Assembly: GCF_000335475.2 (NCBI RefSeq)
Contig: NZ_ANAH02000021.1
Location: 62,001-126,000 of the forward strand
Reading direction: 5' to 3'
Origin: Cystobacter fuscus DSM 2262
GTDB lineage: Bacteria > Myxococcota > Myxococcia > Myxococcales > Myxococcaceae
DNA: 64,000 nt
A program made the position numbers and the translations under genes. Of the stretch, positions 18,612 to 26,883 are shown one piece after another; position 1 is the stretch's first letter; every line of letters begins with the position of its first letter. The notes below the pieces were generated by a model, which worked only from the letters and a program-made list of their open reading frames with translations, had not been told where the DNA came from and searched no databases.

Positions 18612-19608
18612 CCGAACTCCCCGTGATCGAAGGATTTGCAACGGGTCCGACATGCGCCGTTTCCTGCCGGGCCCGCTCCAGGAGCGAGACGCCCTCCTCG
18701 GCACAGCCCCACGACAGTGTCACACCCGACCCCCCATGCCCGTAATCATGGAGGACGAGGCGTCCCCCGTGGCGCTCCACCTCGAGGCGCACCGAGGGCC
18801 GCCCGGGCCGCAACCCCACCCGGTGCCCGAGCACGTGCAGGCGGGTACCCGTGGGCAACAGCCGCGCCGCGCGCTCGAGGATCGCCTCGGCCTGGGCGGG
18901 CTCGGGCTCCAGCGAGGCGCGTCCCTCCTCGGCCGTTCCTCCGAGGATGCACTCCTCCCCACGGGGAATGACGTAGGTCATCCCCCGGGTCTCGTCTTCA
19001 TCGAGCAGGAAGCGCGGCTCGCCGAGCGGCGCCACGCGCACCACCTGGCCCCGGATGGGGACAAGCGACGTGTCCCCCACCAGCGAGCGCGAGCCCAGAC
19101 CGGTGCAGTTGACCACCTGGTCGGACTCGGCCCACGCCTCCTCCAGGGAGCGCACCTCGCGCTGGACGACACGCCCCCCCAGGCCCCGGAAGCGCTCCAT
19201 CAGATAGGGGAGGTAGCGCGACATGTCGATGACGGGCACCTCGAAGACGAAGCCATCCGCGTACCCCGGACGCAGCTCCTCCGGGGTGGCGTGGCGGAAG
19301 CGCGACACACAGGGGCGCCACCACGGATCGGCCGCCGGCTCACGCCGCAGCTCGAGCCCGGGGATACAGCGCACGCCCGTGCCCGGCTGCCTGGCCAGCT
19401 CGCTCAGCACCTCGAAGGTGCGGGCCCCCCAGCGAGTGACGCGCTCCTGGGGAAACGCGCGGTAGGGATACCAGATGGCCGCCGCGACATCCGACGTGGT
19501 GTTGGGCGAAAGCTCACGCGCCCAGAGGTCCACCAGGTACCCGGCTTCCAGCAGCCGGACACCACAGGACAGCCCGGAGACTCCACCACCAAGGACGATG
19601 ACACGCAT
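18601..19608 (-). CDS. FAD-dependent D-amino-acid oxidase
   Basis: 335 residues, the normal DAAO length. The N-terminal dinucleotide fold is MRVIVLGGGVSGLSCG. Family signatures are DVAAAIWYPYRA (flavin), VVNCTGLGSRSLVGD (residues about 165-180), RGQVVRV, the substrate-binding Arg region RPGRPSVRLE, and the C-terminal HDYGHGGSGVTLSWGCA. It oxidises neutral D-amino acids to imino acids with H2O2 release, or the related D-Asp; the specificity cannot be read. The frame is open upstream to 19815, but the family starts at the ATG at 19608. The C-terminus overlaps the DUF2750 gene. Confidence 0.93.
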   Translation of the reverse strand: MRVIVLGGGVSGLSCGVRLLEAGYLVDLWARELSPNTTSDVAAAIWYPYRAFPQERVTRWGARTFEVLSELARQPGTGVRCIPGLELRREPAADPWWRPCVSRFRHATPEELRPGYADGFVFEVPVIDMSRYLPYLMERFRGLGGRVVQREVRSLEEAWAESDQVVNCTGLGSRSLVGDTSLVPIRGQVVRVAPLGEPRFLLDEDETRGMTYVIPRGEECILGGTAEEGRASLEPEPAQAEAILERAARLLPTGTRLHVLGHRVGLRPGRPSVRLEVERHGGRLVLHDYGHGGSGVTLSWGCAEEGVSLLERARQETAHVGPVANPSITGSSDGT

Positions 19609-19738
19609 GGGAGGCACAGGAGAAAGCCATCCCCGTTCTATCGCGGTGGGGCTGGGGAGGCGAAGACCCCCCCTCCCGTCCCAAGTTGGAAAATACGGAA
19701 GTTGGGCGTCCCGGAAGGCTGGGGCACAATGGCCCCCC

Positions 19739-20107
19739 ATGGAGCAGCAGGCCCTCGCGCTGGATGTGCGGCAACTGGAGAAGTTGAGTGTGCTGCAGGA
19801 CGAGGACGCCCCCAATCTGGTGGCGGAAATGGCCCAGGGCTACCTCGCCCGTACCCCCGCCAGGCTCTCGCGGCTGCGCGAGTTGCTGGCGGCGGGCAAT
19901 GCCGGGCTGCTCGCGAACGAGGCCCACGGCCTGGCCACGGCCAGCGGGATGTTCGGCATGATGCGGGTGCGCCAGCATTGCAAGGCGCTGGAGAACCTCG
20001 CGCGAGGCCCCAGCCTGGAGGGCGCGGAGGGGCTTGTCACCCAGGTGGAGCAGGCCTACGCCGAGGCCCGGCCCCTCCTCATGGTCGAGCTGAAGCTGCG
20101 CGACTGA
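19739..20107 (+). CDS. Stand-alone Hpt (histidine phosphotransfer) domain protein
   Basis: 122 residues, a single helical bundle. The predicted phospho-acceptor is His63 in NEAHGLATASGMFGM, matching HxL...(S/A)xxxG of Hpt domains. The Lys usually found two positions after the Leu is absent (Ala/Thr instead). It would relay phosphate between a hybrid kinase and a response regulator, but neither is adjacent. The ATG at 19739 was chosen because the domain begins right after it; the upstream open frame is Pro/Arg-rich. The signal transduction role is inferred from the domain only. Confidence 0.75.
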   Translation: MEQQALALDVRQLEKLSVLQDEDAPNLVAEMAQGYLARTPARLSRLRELLAAGNAGLLANEAHGLATASGMFGMMRVRQHCKALENLARGPSLEGAEGLVTQVEQAYAEARPLLMVELKLRD

Positions 20108-20213
20108 GCGCCCGCCGTCGACTTCGACACACGGCGTCGTGGGTCCATGTGGGCACGGTCCAGCGCCAACGTGCTCTACTGGCGTTCCACCCCAGCAGGA
20201 GAACGCCGCAAGC

Positions 20214-20492
20214 ATGCAGCAAACCCCCCAATCGCGAGAACTCGAGGTCCTGGCCGCGGCACGCTGGCGCGTGGCCGCCGTCCTCACCACGGCCACGCTC
20301 GTGTCCTATTTCGGCTTCATCCTGCTCGTGGCCTACAACAAGCCGCTGATGGGCCAGCAGCTCGTGCCGGGACTGTCGGTGGGCATCCTCCTGGGAGCGC
20401 TCGTCATCATCGCCGCGTGGACCTTCACGGGCGCCTACGTCTGGTGGGCCAACGGCCGCTACGACAAGACCATCCGCCAACTGCGCCGCTGA
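20214..20492 (+). CDS. DUF485 membrane protein paired with acetate symporter (YjcH-like)
   Basis: 92 residues with two transmembrane helices (about 21-43 and 54-80), LVSYFGFILLVAYNKPLMG between them and a short basic C-terminus. This is the DUF485 pattern, and such genes nearly always sit directly before actP, as here, 18 bp upstream. It probably helps assembly or activity of the symporter. The ATG at 20214 has AGGAG 12 nt upstream. No regulatory sequence was recognised before it. Confidence 0.88.
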   Translation: MQQTPQSRELEVLAAARWRVAAVLTTATLVSYFGFILLVAYNKPLMGQQLVPGLSVGILLGALVIIAAWTFTGAYVWWANGRYDKTIRQLRR

Positions 20493-20510
20493 CCGAGGAC
20501 CCCTTCCGCC

Positions 20511-22112
20511 ATGAATCAGGCAACGACAACGATTGGCCAGGCGAATACCACCGCCATCATCTTCTTCCTCGCCTTCGTGAGCCTCACGCTGGGCATCACC
20601 TACTGGGCGGCGCGCCGCACCAAGACGACCTCGGAGTTCTTCGCCGCGGGTGGCGGAGTGAGCGCCGTGCAGAACGGCTTCGCGCTCGCCGGTGACTTCA
20701 TGAGCGCCGCGAGCTTCCTGGGCATCGCGGGGCTGGTGGCCCTCTCGGGCTTCGATGGCCTCATCTACTCGGTGGGCTGGCTGGTGGGCTGGCCGGTGAT
20801 GACGTTCCTCATCGCCGAGCCCCTGCGCAACCTGGGCAAGTACACCTTCGCGGACGTGGTGGCCTACCGGCTCAAGCAGACGCCGGTGCGCCTGGCGGCC
20901 GCGGTGGGCACGCTCACCGTGGTGAGCTTCTACCTCATCGCGCAGATGGTGGGCGCCGGCAACCTCATCCGGATGATGTTCGGCCTGTCCTACGAGACCG
21001 CCGTGCTCATCGTCGGCGGGGTGATGATCCTCTACGTGCTCTTCGGCGGGATGATCGCCACCACGTGGGTGCAGATCGTCAAGGCGGTGCTCTTGCTCGC
21101 GGGTGCGAGCGCGCTCGCGTTGATGGTGCTCGCGCGCTTCTCCTACAACCCGCTGCTGCTCTTCCAGGAGGCGGTGAAGCAGTACGGGCCGGAGACGCTG
21201 GCGCCGGGCAAGCTCGTGTCCAACCCGCTGGAGACGGTGTCGCTGGGACTGGCGTTGATGTTCGGCACGGCGGGCCTGCCCCACATCCTCATGCGCTTCT
21301 ACACGGTGCCCGACGCGAAGGCGGCGCGCGGCTCGGTGTTCTACGCGACGGGGCTCATCGGCTACTTCTACCTGGTGACGTTCATCCTCGGCTTCGGCGC
21401 CTCGGTGATCGTGGGCCGGAGCACCATCACCCAGGTGGACAAGGGCGGCAACATGGCCGCGACGCTCCTGGCCGAGGCCGTGGGTGGCACGCCGTTCCTC
21501 GGCTTCATCTCCGCGGTGGCCTTCGCCACCATCCTCGCGGTGGTGGCGGGGCTCACGCTGTCGGGCGCGGCGGCGCTGTCGCATGACCTGTGGACGCACG
21601 TGGTGCGCAAGGGCCAGTCGCCCGAGCACGAGCAGTTGCGCGTGGCGCGCATCGCGAGCCTCGGGCTGGGCATGCTCGCCATCGTGCTGGGCCTGCTGTT
21701 CAAGGGGCAGAACGTGGCGTTCATGGTGGGCCTGGCGTTCGCCATCGCCGCGAGCGCCAACTTCCCCGCGCTGCTGCTGTCCATGGCGTGGAAGAACTTC
21801 ACCACGCGCGGCGCGGTGGCGAGCATGCTGACGGGCTCGGTGAGCGCGGTGCTCCTCATCTTCCTGTCGCCCACGGTGCAGGTGGAGATGCTCGGCCGGC
21901 CCGAGGCCCTCTTCCCGCTGAAGAACCCGGGCCTGGTGACCATGCCCCTGGCCTTCCTGGTGGGCTGGGTGGTGTCGATTCTGTCGCCCGAGCCCGAGGC
22001 GGCCCAGCGCTTCGCCGAGGTGCGCCACCGCATGCACATGGGCAAGGAGGAGGACACCGTGGCCCCCGCGGCCCCGGCGGCGCCCGTGGTCCCCGCGACG
22101 CCCCACAACTGA
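20511..22112 (+). CDS. actP: Cation/acetate symporter
   Basis: 533 residues, sodium:solute symporter family (SSS), about 13 membrane helices. Readable features are [32 protein letters not shown] near the N-terminus (family signature), [19 protein letters not shown] near 245-262 and [15 protein letters not shown]. The C-terminal tail is cytosolic and Ala/Pro-rich. It imports acetate and other short monocarboxylates with sodium or protons. It follows the DUF485 gene directly, as in most bacteria, and is followed 12 bases after its stop by a strong hairpin. No acs gene is in view. Confidence 0.93.
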   Translation: MNQATTTIGQANTTAIIFFLAFVSLTLGITYWAARRTKTTSEFFAAGGGVSAVQNGFALAGDFMSAASFLGIAGLVALSGFDGLIYSVGWLVGWPVMTFLIAEPLRNLGKYTFADVVAYRLKQTPVRLAAAVGTLTVVSFYLIAQMVGAGNLIRMMFGLSYETAVLIVGGVMILYVLFGGMIATTWVQIVKAVLLLAGASALALMVLARFSYNPLLLFQEAVKQYGPETLAPGKLVSNPLETVSLGLALMFGTAGLPHILMRFYTVPDAKAARGSVFYATGLIGYFYLVTFILGFGASVIVGRSTITQVDKGGNMAATLLAEAVGGTPFLGFISAVAFATILAVVAGLTLSGAAALSHDLWTHVVRKGQSPEHEQLRVARIASLGLGMLAIVLGLLFKGQNVAFMVGLAFAIAASANFPALLLSMAWKNFTTRGAVASMLTGSVSAVLLIFLSPTVQVEMLGRPEALFPLKNPGLVTMPLAFLVGWVVSILSPEPEAAQRFAEVRHRMHMGKEEDTVAPAAPAAPVVPATPHN

Positions 22113-22124
22113 CGGGAGGAGGTG

Positions 22125-22160
22125 AGCCCTCCAGCAGAGAGGAGTTCCTCCTGGAGGGCT
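22125..22160 (+). terminator. Strong hairpin after actP
   Basis: AGCCCTCCAG (22125-22134) pairs perfectly with CTGGAGGGCT (22151-22160). The loop itself contains GAGGA/TCCTC that can pair further. The hairpin is followed by GTTTCCC, which is only a short T-stretch. Confidence 0.6.
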
Positions 22161-22177
22161 GTTTCCCAAAGCCCCCG

Positions 22178-22264
22178 TGGCTGGTCGCGGCGATCTGGGG
22201 CTTCAACTTCGTCGTCATAAGGAGGGCTGCCTCGCTGGTCATCCAGTCCCTCAGCAAGGGGTGA
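22178..22264 (+). pseudogene. Remnant of an EamA/DMT-type transporter N-terminus
   Basis: One frame reads WLVAAIWGFNFVVI, the characteristic first helix of EamA (drug/metabolite) transporters, followed directly by RRAASLVIQSLSKG and a stop at 22262. Nothing like the remaining nine helices follows before the NUDIX gene. The best reading is a decayed fragment left by a deletion; a chance match is possible because the segment is only about 14 residues long. Confidence 0.45.
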
Positions 22265-22311
22265 CCGGGAAGCCGTTCGCCCCAGGCTCTCTTTCGGAGC
22301 ACACTGGGGCC

Positions 22312-22851
22312 ATGGCCATCGAGACACTCTCTTCGAAAGAGGTCTACCGGAACCGCTGGATGACCGTGCGCGAGGACGCCATCCGCAGACAGGACGGCAC
22401 GAGCGGCATCTACGGTGTCGTCCACAAGCCGGACTTCACGCTCGTCATCCCCTACGAGAACGGCGCGTTCCACCTGGTGGAGCAGTACCGCTACCCCGTG
22501 AAGGGACGCTACCTGGAGTTCCCCCAGGGCTCCTGGGAGGAGCAGGCGGATGCGCCACCCGAGACCGTCGCCGCGGGCGAGCTCCAAGAGGAGACCGGGC
22601 TGGTCGCCGGACGCATGACGTACCTCGGGCACATCTTCAACGCCCCCGGATACTCGACGCAGGGCATGCACGTCTTCCTCGCCGAGGAGCTGTCCCCGGG
22701 CCCCCAGCGCCTGTCCGCCGAGGAGGGCGACCTCGTGGTCACCCGGGTCACCGTCGAGGAGTTCGAGGCGCTCGTCCTCGAGGGCCGCATCAAGGATGCA
22801 TCCAGCATCTCGGCCTATGGCCTGCTGCGCATGAAGAAACGCCTGCCGTAA
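22312..22851 (+). CDS. NUDIX hydrolase, ADP-ribose pyrophosphatase-like
   Basis: 179 residues. The N-terminal strands (VYRNRWMTVREDAIRRQDG, YGVVHKPDFTLVIPY) and EQYRYPVKGRYLEFPQG are typical of the ADP-ribose pyrophosphatase group. The Nudix box is GELQEETGL, where the usual REUxEExGU has Gly in place of the Arg; the metal-binding glutamates are kept. It probably hydrolyses a nucleoside diphosphate linked to another moiety (ADP-ribose or similar). The ATG at 22312 begins the domain; no clear Shine-Dalgarno sequence. It converges with the LysR gene, whose stop lies 10 bases after its own. Confidence 0.85.
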   Translation: MAIETLSSKEVYRNRWMTVREDAIRRQDGTSGIYGVVHKPDFTLVIPYENGAFHLVEQYRYPVKGRYLEFPQGSWEEQADAPPETVAAGELQEETGLVAGRMTYLGHIFNAPGYSTQGMHVFLAEELSPGPQRLSAEEGDLVVTRVTVEEFEALVLEGRIKDASSISAYGLLRMKKRLP

Positions 22852-22860
22852 CCCACCCCA

Positions 22861-23781
22861 TCACTTCGCCAGGGCGCGCTCCCACGGTGGGTTGTCGCCG
22901 AAGCGTTCCGCGAGGAAGTCGACGAACGCGCGCACGCGCGGCGGCACCATGCGCCGCTGTGGCATGACCGCGTGGATGCCCGTCTCCGGAAGCGTGTAGC
23001 CCGGGAGCACCACCCGCAGCCGTCCCGCGCGCAGGTCGTCCGCGATGTGCCAGATGGAATGAATGGCGATGCCCTCGCCGGCGACGGCGGCATCACGCAG
23101 CAGCTCGCCGAAGTTGCTCTCCAGGCGTCCACGTACGCGCACGTCGACGCCACGGCCCGTGGCATCGAGCAGATGCCAGGTGTCCTGCCGTCCCTTCGCG
23201 CCGAACAGCAAGAGACAATCATGTGCCGCCAGATCGTCGGGCGAGCGCGGAGTACCGCGACGGCGAAGATAGGCAGGCGAGGCACATAGCACGCGCCGGT
23301 TGTTCGCGATGCGGCGCGCGACGAGGCTGGAGTCGCCGAGCGCGCCGATGCGAATCGCGAGATCAAAGCCCTCGCTCACCAGGTCCACGAACTGGTCGCT
23401 CAAGTGCACGCTCAGCCGCACCCGTGGATGCCGCGCCATGAACGCGGGCAGTAATGGCGAGACATGCATGCGCCCGAACGAGGCCGACGTCGCCACGCGC
23501 AACGTGCCCGCGACTTCCGCACCCGAGCGGCGCAGGCTGTCTCCCAAGGCTTCGAGGTCCTCGACCAACGGGCGCCCCTGCTCGGCGAGCAGCGCTCCTT
23601 CCAGCGTGGGATGCAGGCGGCGGGTCGTGCGATGCAGCAGGCGCACACCCAGGTCTCGCTCCAGGCGCTTCAAACGCAGGCTGGCCACCGCGACCGAGAG
23701 GTCGAGGCTCCTGGCGGCGGCACTGATCGAGCCCAGGTCGAGCACGCGCAGGAAGAGGTGGATGTCAGCGACGCGATCCAT
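22861..23781 (-). CDS. LysR-family transcriptional regulator
   Basis: 306 residues. The N-terminal winged HTH has the family pattern GSISAAARSLDLSVAVASLRLKRLERDLGVRLLHRTTRRL (about 17-55). The effector domain has GTLRVATSASFGRMHVSPLLPAF and the AAVAGEGIA near 220. The ATG at 23781 was preferred to the TTG two codons earlier. It is divergent from the MFS transporter gene, the classical LysR layout, and the spacer between them holds two LysR-type dyads. Probably controls the transporter and the aldo/keto reductase downstream. The inducer is unknown. Confidence 0.93.
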   Translation of the reverse strand: MDRVADIHLFLRVLDLGSISAAARSLDLSVAVASLRLKRLERDLGVRLLHRTTRRLHPTLEGALLAEQGRPLVEDLEALGDSLRRSGAEVAGTLRVATSASFGRMHVSPLLPAFMARHPRVRLSVHLSDQFVDLVSEGFDLAIRIGALGDSSLVARRIANNRRVLCASPAYLRRRGTPRSPDDLAAHDCLLLFGAKGRQDTWHLLDATGRGVDVRVRGRLESNFGELLRDAAVAGEGIAIHSIWHIADDLRAGRLRVVLPGYTLPETGIHAVMPQRRMVPPRVRAFVDFLAERFGDNPPWERALAK

Positions 23782-23809
23782 TCTCAAGATTCTATTGAGA
23801 CTGAATCAA
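23782..23809. promoter_or_regulatory. LysR-type operator dyads
   Basis: Two overlapping inverted repeats lie in the divergent spacer. One is TCTCAA-N7-TTGAGA (23782-23800). The other is TTGA-N7-TCAA (23795-23809), which contains the classical T-N11-A box. The first touches the LysR start codon and so suits autoregulation. Confidence 0.55.
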
Positions 23810-23855
23810 GATAGCGGCGGTTTTTGAAAAATATCCGCTTGCCTAGCTTCTCCGC

Positions 23856-25088
23856 ATGACTCCCGCTCCATCCCCCACACGCCTGCCCCTGACGCTCTAC
23901 GCCCTCACCGTCGGCGCATTCGGAATCGGCACGACGGAATTCGTGATCATGGGTCTCCTCCAGCAGGTCGCCGACGACCTGCACGTCGGCATCGCCACCG
24001 CTGGCCTGCTGATCTCGGGCTACGCGCTCGGGGTCTTCGTCGGCGCACCGCTGCTCACGCTCGCGACCGGCCGCATGCCGCGCAAGGCCGTGCTGGTCGC
24101 GCTGATGGGGGTGTTCACGCTCGGCAACCTCGCCTGCGCGCTGGCACCCGACTACACGCTGCTGATGATCGCACGCGTCGTCACGTCGCTGGCGCATGGC
24201 ACCTTCTTCGGCGTGGGCTCCGTCGTGGCGACCAGCATGGTGGCGCCGGAACGCAAGGCCTCGGCGATCTCGATCATGTTCACCGGGCTGACCGTCGCGA
24301 CGCTGCTGGGCGTGCCCACCGGCGCGCGGCTCGGGCTGGACTTCGGCTGGCGCGCGACATTCTGGGCCGTCACGGCGATCGGCCTCGTCGCCACCGGGGT
24401 GATCGCCTTGCTGGTGCCGCACACTCGCAACGACGATGCCACGCCCACGTCTCGCGCGATACTGAGCGCGATCGCGCGTCCGCAGGTGGTGCTCGGGCTC
24501 GTGATGACGGTGCTCGGCTTCGCTGGCGTGTTCGCGGTGTTCACCTATATCCAGCCCTTGCTCACGCGGATCTCCGGATTCACGCAAGGCGCGGTGTCGC
24601 CCATCCTGCTCGTGTTCGGCGGCGGCATGATCCTCGGCAACCTGCTCGGCGGACGCCTGGCCGACCATCGCCTGATGCCCGCGGTGTTCGGCACCCTGGC
24701 GGCGCTCGCGGGGGTGCTGTTCGCGATGACGTTCGCGCTGCGCGTCCCGATCGCCGCGATCGCCTTCGTTGGCGTGTTCGGTGCCGCGGCCTTCGCGACG
24801 GTGGCACCCCTGCAGATGCGCGTGCTGCGGAAGGCCGAGGGCGCGGGCCAGAGCCTGGCCTCGAGCCTCAACATCGCCGCGTTCAATCTCGGCAACGCGG
24901 TCGGCGCGTGGATGGGCGGCGTGGTGATCGACCATGGCCCCGGGCTCGGCGCGGTGACCTGGACGGCCGCGTTGTTGCCCCTCGCGGGCCTCGTGGTGGC
25001 GGCCTGGAGCCATGCGCTCGATGCGCGCGAAGGCGGCGCCGCGCTTCATGCCACGCCCCTGTCCACCACACCTGGCCGGGCGAACTGA
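23856..25088 (+). CDS. MFS transporter, DHA1 (AraJ/YdhP-like) family
   Basis: 410 residues, 12 predicted membrane helices. The first helix region reads ALTVGAFGIGTTEFVIMGLL, the usual opening of the DHA1 12-helix arabinose-efflux-like group. The loop-2/3 motif is reduced to ATGRMPRKAVL, and MIARVVTSLAHGTFFGVG follows. It likely exports a small, possibly toxic compound. It is divergent from the LysR gene and 33 bp before the second aldo/keto reductase, so the three form a cassette. Codon and dinucleotide use look slightly different from neighbours (many GATCG and CGCGAT), which may mean transfer from a proteobacterium; this is inference. Confidence 0.9.
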   Translation: MTPAPSPTRLPLTLYALTVGAFGIGTTEFVIMGLLQQVADDLHVGIATAGLLISGYALGVFVGAPLLTLATGRMPRKAVLVALMGVFTLGNLACALAPDYTLLMIARVVTSLAHGTFFGVGSVVATSMVAPERKASAISIMFTGLTVATLLGVPTGARLGLDFGWRATFWAVTAIGLVATGVIALLVPHTRNDDATPTSRAILSAIARPQVVLGLVMTVLGFAGVFAVFTYIQPLLTRISGFTQGAVSPILLVFGGGMILGNLLGGRLADHRLMPAVFGTLAALAGVLFAMTFALRVPIAAIAFVGVFGAAAFATVAPLQMRVLRKAEGAGQSLASSLNIAAFNLGNAVGAWMGGVVIDHGPGLGAVTWTAALLPLAGLVVAAWSHALDAREGGAALHATPLSTTPGRAN

Positions 25089-25121
25089 TCTTCTCCCACA
25101 TCCCCATCATCGGAGGCATTC

Positions 25122-26153
25122 ATGGAGTACCGCTTTCTCGGCGCGTCTGGCTTGAAGGTCCCGGCGCTCGGTTTCGGCGTCGGCACGTTCGGCGGCAAGG
25201 GCCCGTTGTTCAGCGCGTGGGGCAACACCGATGTCGCGCAGGCCACCCGCCTCATCGACATCTGCCTCGACGTCGGCGTGAACCTCTTCGACACCGCGGA
25301 CGTCTATTCCGATGGCGCCTCCGAGTCGATCCTCGGCGCGGCGCTCAAGGGACGGCGCGACCGGGTGCTGCTGTCCACGAAAGTGTCACTGCGCGCGGGC
25401 GAGGCGCCCAATGACGTGGGTTCATCCCGGCACCATCTCATCGGCGCGGTCGACAAGGCCTTGCGGCGCCTGGGCACCGACTACATCGACCTGCTGCAAC
25501 TGCACGCCTTCGATGCGATGACCCCGGTCGAGGAAACGCTGTCGACCCTGGATGGCCTCGTGCGCGCGGGCAAGCTGCGCTACCTCGGTGCGTCGAACTT
25601 CTCCGGATGGCAGCTCATGAAGTCGCTCGCGGTCGCCGATCGTCGCGGCTACTCGCGCTATGTCGCCAACCAGGCGTACTACTCGCTGATCGGACGTGAC
25701 TACGAATGGGAACTGATGCCGCTCGGCATCGACCAGGGAATTGGCGCGGTGGTGTGGAGCCCGCTCGGTTGGGGACGGCTCACCGGGAAGATCCGCCGGG
25801 GCCAGCCCCCGCCCGAGGGCAGCCGGCTGCACGACACCGCCAGCTTCGCGCCTCCGGTCGACGAAGAGCGTCTGTATCGCGTCGTCGACGCGCTCGATGC
25901 GGTCGCGAAGGAGACGGGCAAGAGCGTGCCGCAGATCGCGTTGAACTGGTTGCTGCGGCGTCCCACCGTCTCCACGGTCCTCATCGGTGCGCGCAACGAG
26001 GAACAACTGCGCCAGAACCTCGGGGCGATCGGCTGGACCCTGACGCCCGAACAGCTCGCCCGGCTCGATGCCGCCAGCGCCGTCACCCCGCCCTACCCCT
26101 ACTATCCTTATTGGAACGGGCAGTTCGCCGAGCGCGGCCCCATTCCCATCTGA
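25122..26153 (+). CDS. Aldo/keto reductase family protein
   Basis: 343 residues, the longer YajO/Tas-like class. The catalytic tetrad is readable: Asp and Tyr in NLFDTADVYSDGASE, Lys in LLSTKVSL, and His in LLQLHAFD. The cofactor site has VLIGARNEEQLRQNL. The C-terminus is Pro/Tyr-rich (PPYPYYPYW). The ATG has GGAGG 8 nt upstream. It follows the MFS gene by 33 bases and probably belongs to the LysR-controlled cassette, perhaps reducing a compound that the transporter exports. Substrate unknown. Confidence 0.93.
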   Translation: MEYRFLGASGLKVPALGFGVGTFGGKGPLFSAWGNTDVAQATRLIDICLDVGVNLFDTADVYSDGASESILGAALKGRRDRVLLSTKVSLRAGEAPNDVGSSRHHLIGAVDKALRRLGTDYIDLLQLHAFDAMTPVEETLSTLDGLVRAGKLRYLGASNFSGWQLMKSLAVADRRGYSRYVANQAYYSLIGRDYEWELMPLGIDQGIGAVVWSPLGWGRLTGKIRRGQPPPEGSRLHDTASFAPPVDEERLYRVVDALDAVAKETGKSVPQIALNWLLRRPTVSTVLIGARNEEQLRQNLGAIGWTLTPEQLARLDAASAVTPPYPYYPYWNGQFAERGPIPI

Positions 26154-26276
26154 CGGCCCATGACCCTCCAGGCGGGCGAGGGAGCCCCACCTCCAGTGCT
26201 CCTTCCCGGCGCGCGGGCGCTACACAGCCCCCGCGGGGCTGTCTACCCTGACATGCAGGGCAAGGGGAGTCGAACC

Positions 26277-26879
26277 ATGGGCGTCCGTACCGAGCATGAC
26301 GCGCTGGAGCTCATCCACCAGCGGAGGGTCATCACCGAGGTTCCCGCCATGGGAACCACCTCGCTCGTCGAGGCCGTGGCCGGAGGCCCGGTGAGCGGGA
26401 GCTGGCGCGCGCACGCCAAGGGCCGGTTGATGTACCGGCTGGGCCGCATCTTGAGGGCCTCGCACGACGTGCTCTCCGTGCGGCTCGTCGAGGGCAAGGT
26501 GGCCTTCGTGGACACCTCGCTGTGGCCCGCGGTGTACCGCGTGGCCATGGAGCCCTCGCGCCGCCGCCGCTCATTGGAGGGCCTGTCCCCCCAGGCCCGC
26601 GCCCTGCTCACCGCCGTGGAGCGCGACCGGGAGGTGCGTCTGGACAAGGAAGGCGAGTGGACCAAGGCCCGCGAGGCCCTGGAGGAGCGGTTGCTCGTGC
26701 ACGCCTCCGAGGCCCAGGAGCCCGATGGACACTACGTCGTCGTCCTGCGCTCCTGGCGCGACTGGGTGTCGCCCACCATCGAGCACGCCGCGAAAACCCT
26801 CTCCTACGAGGACGCCCTCGAGCGGCTGCGAGAGCACTGCGGCGGAGCCCCCGCGGGACTCGGCTCCTGGGTGCCCTGA
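26277..26879 (+). CDS. Unrecognised 200-residue protein
   Basis: The ATG at 26277 has GGGGAG 9 nt upstream; an in-frame extension to 26160 lacks one. The product is soluble, with no signal or membrane helix. It begins VRTEHDALELIHQRRVITEVPAMGTTSLVEAVAGG, and the middle (SRRRRSLEGLSPQARALLTAVERDREVRLDKEG) could form a winged-helix-like unit. The centre segment RLGRILRASHDVLSVRLVEGKVAFVD is compatible with an alpha/beta domain. I recognise no family with confidence. It converges with the Eis-like gene, whose stop lies 4 bases beyond its own. Confidence 0.75.
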   Translation: MGVRTEHDALELIHQRRVITEVPAMGTTSLVEAVAGGPVSGSWRAHAKGRLMYRLGRILRASHDVLSVRLVEGKVAFVDTSLWPAVYRVAMEPSRRRRSLEGLSPQARALLTAVERDREVRLDKEGEWTKAREALEERLLVHASEAQEPDGHYVVVLRSWRDWVSPTIEHAAKTLSYEDALERLREHCGGAPAGLGSWVP

Positions 26880-26883
26880 TGTC

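Noticed and set aside
20139..20213. In-frame extension of the DUF485 gene
   Set aside because: No membrane or family similarity; the ATG at 20214 fits the known protein length.
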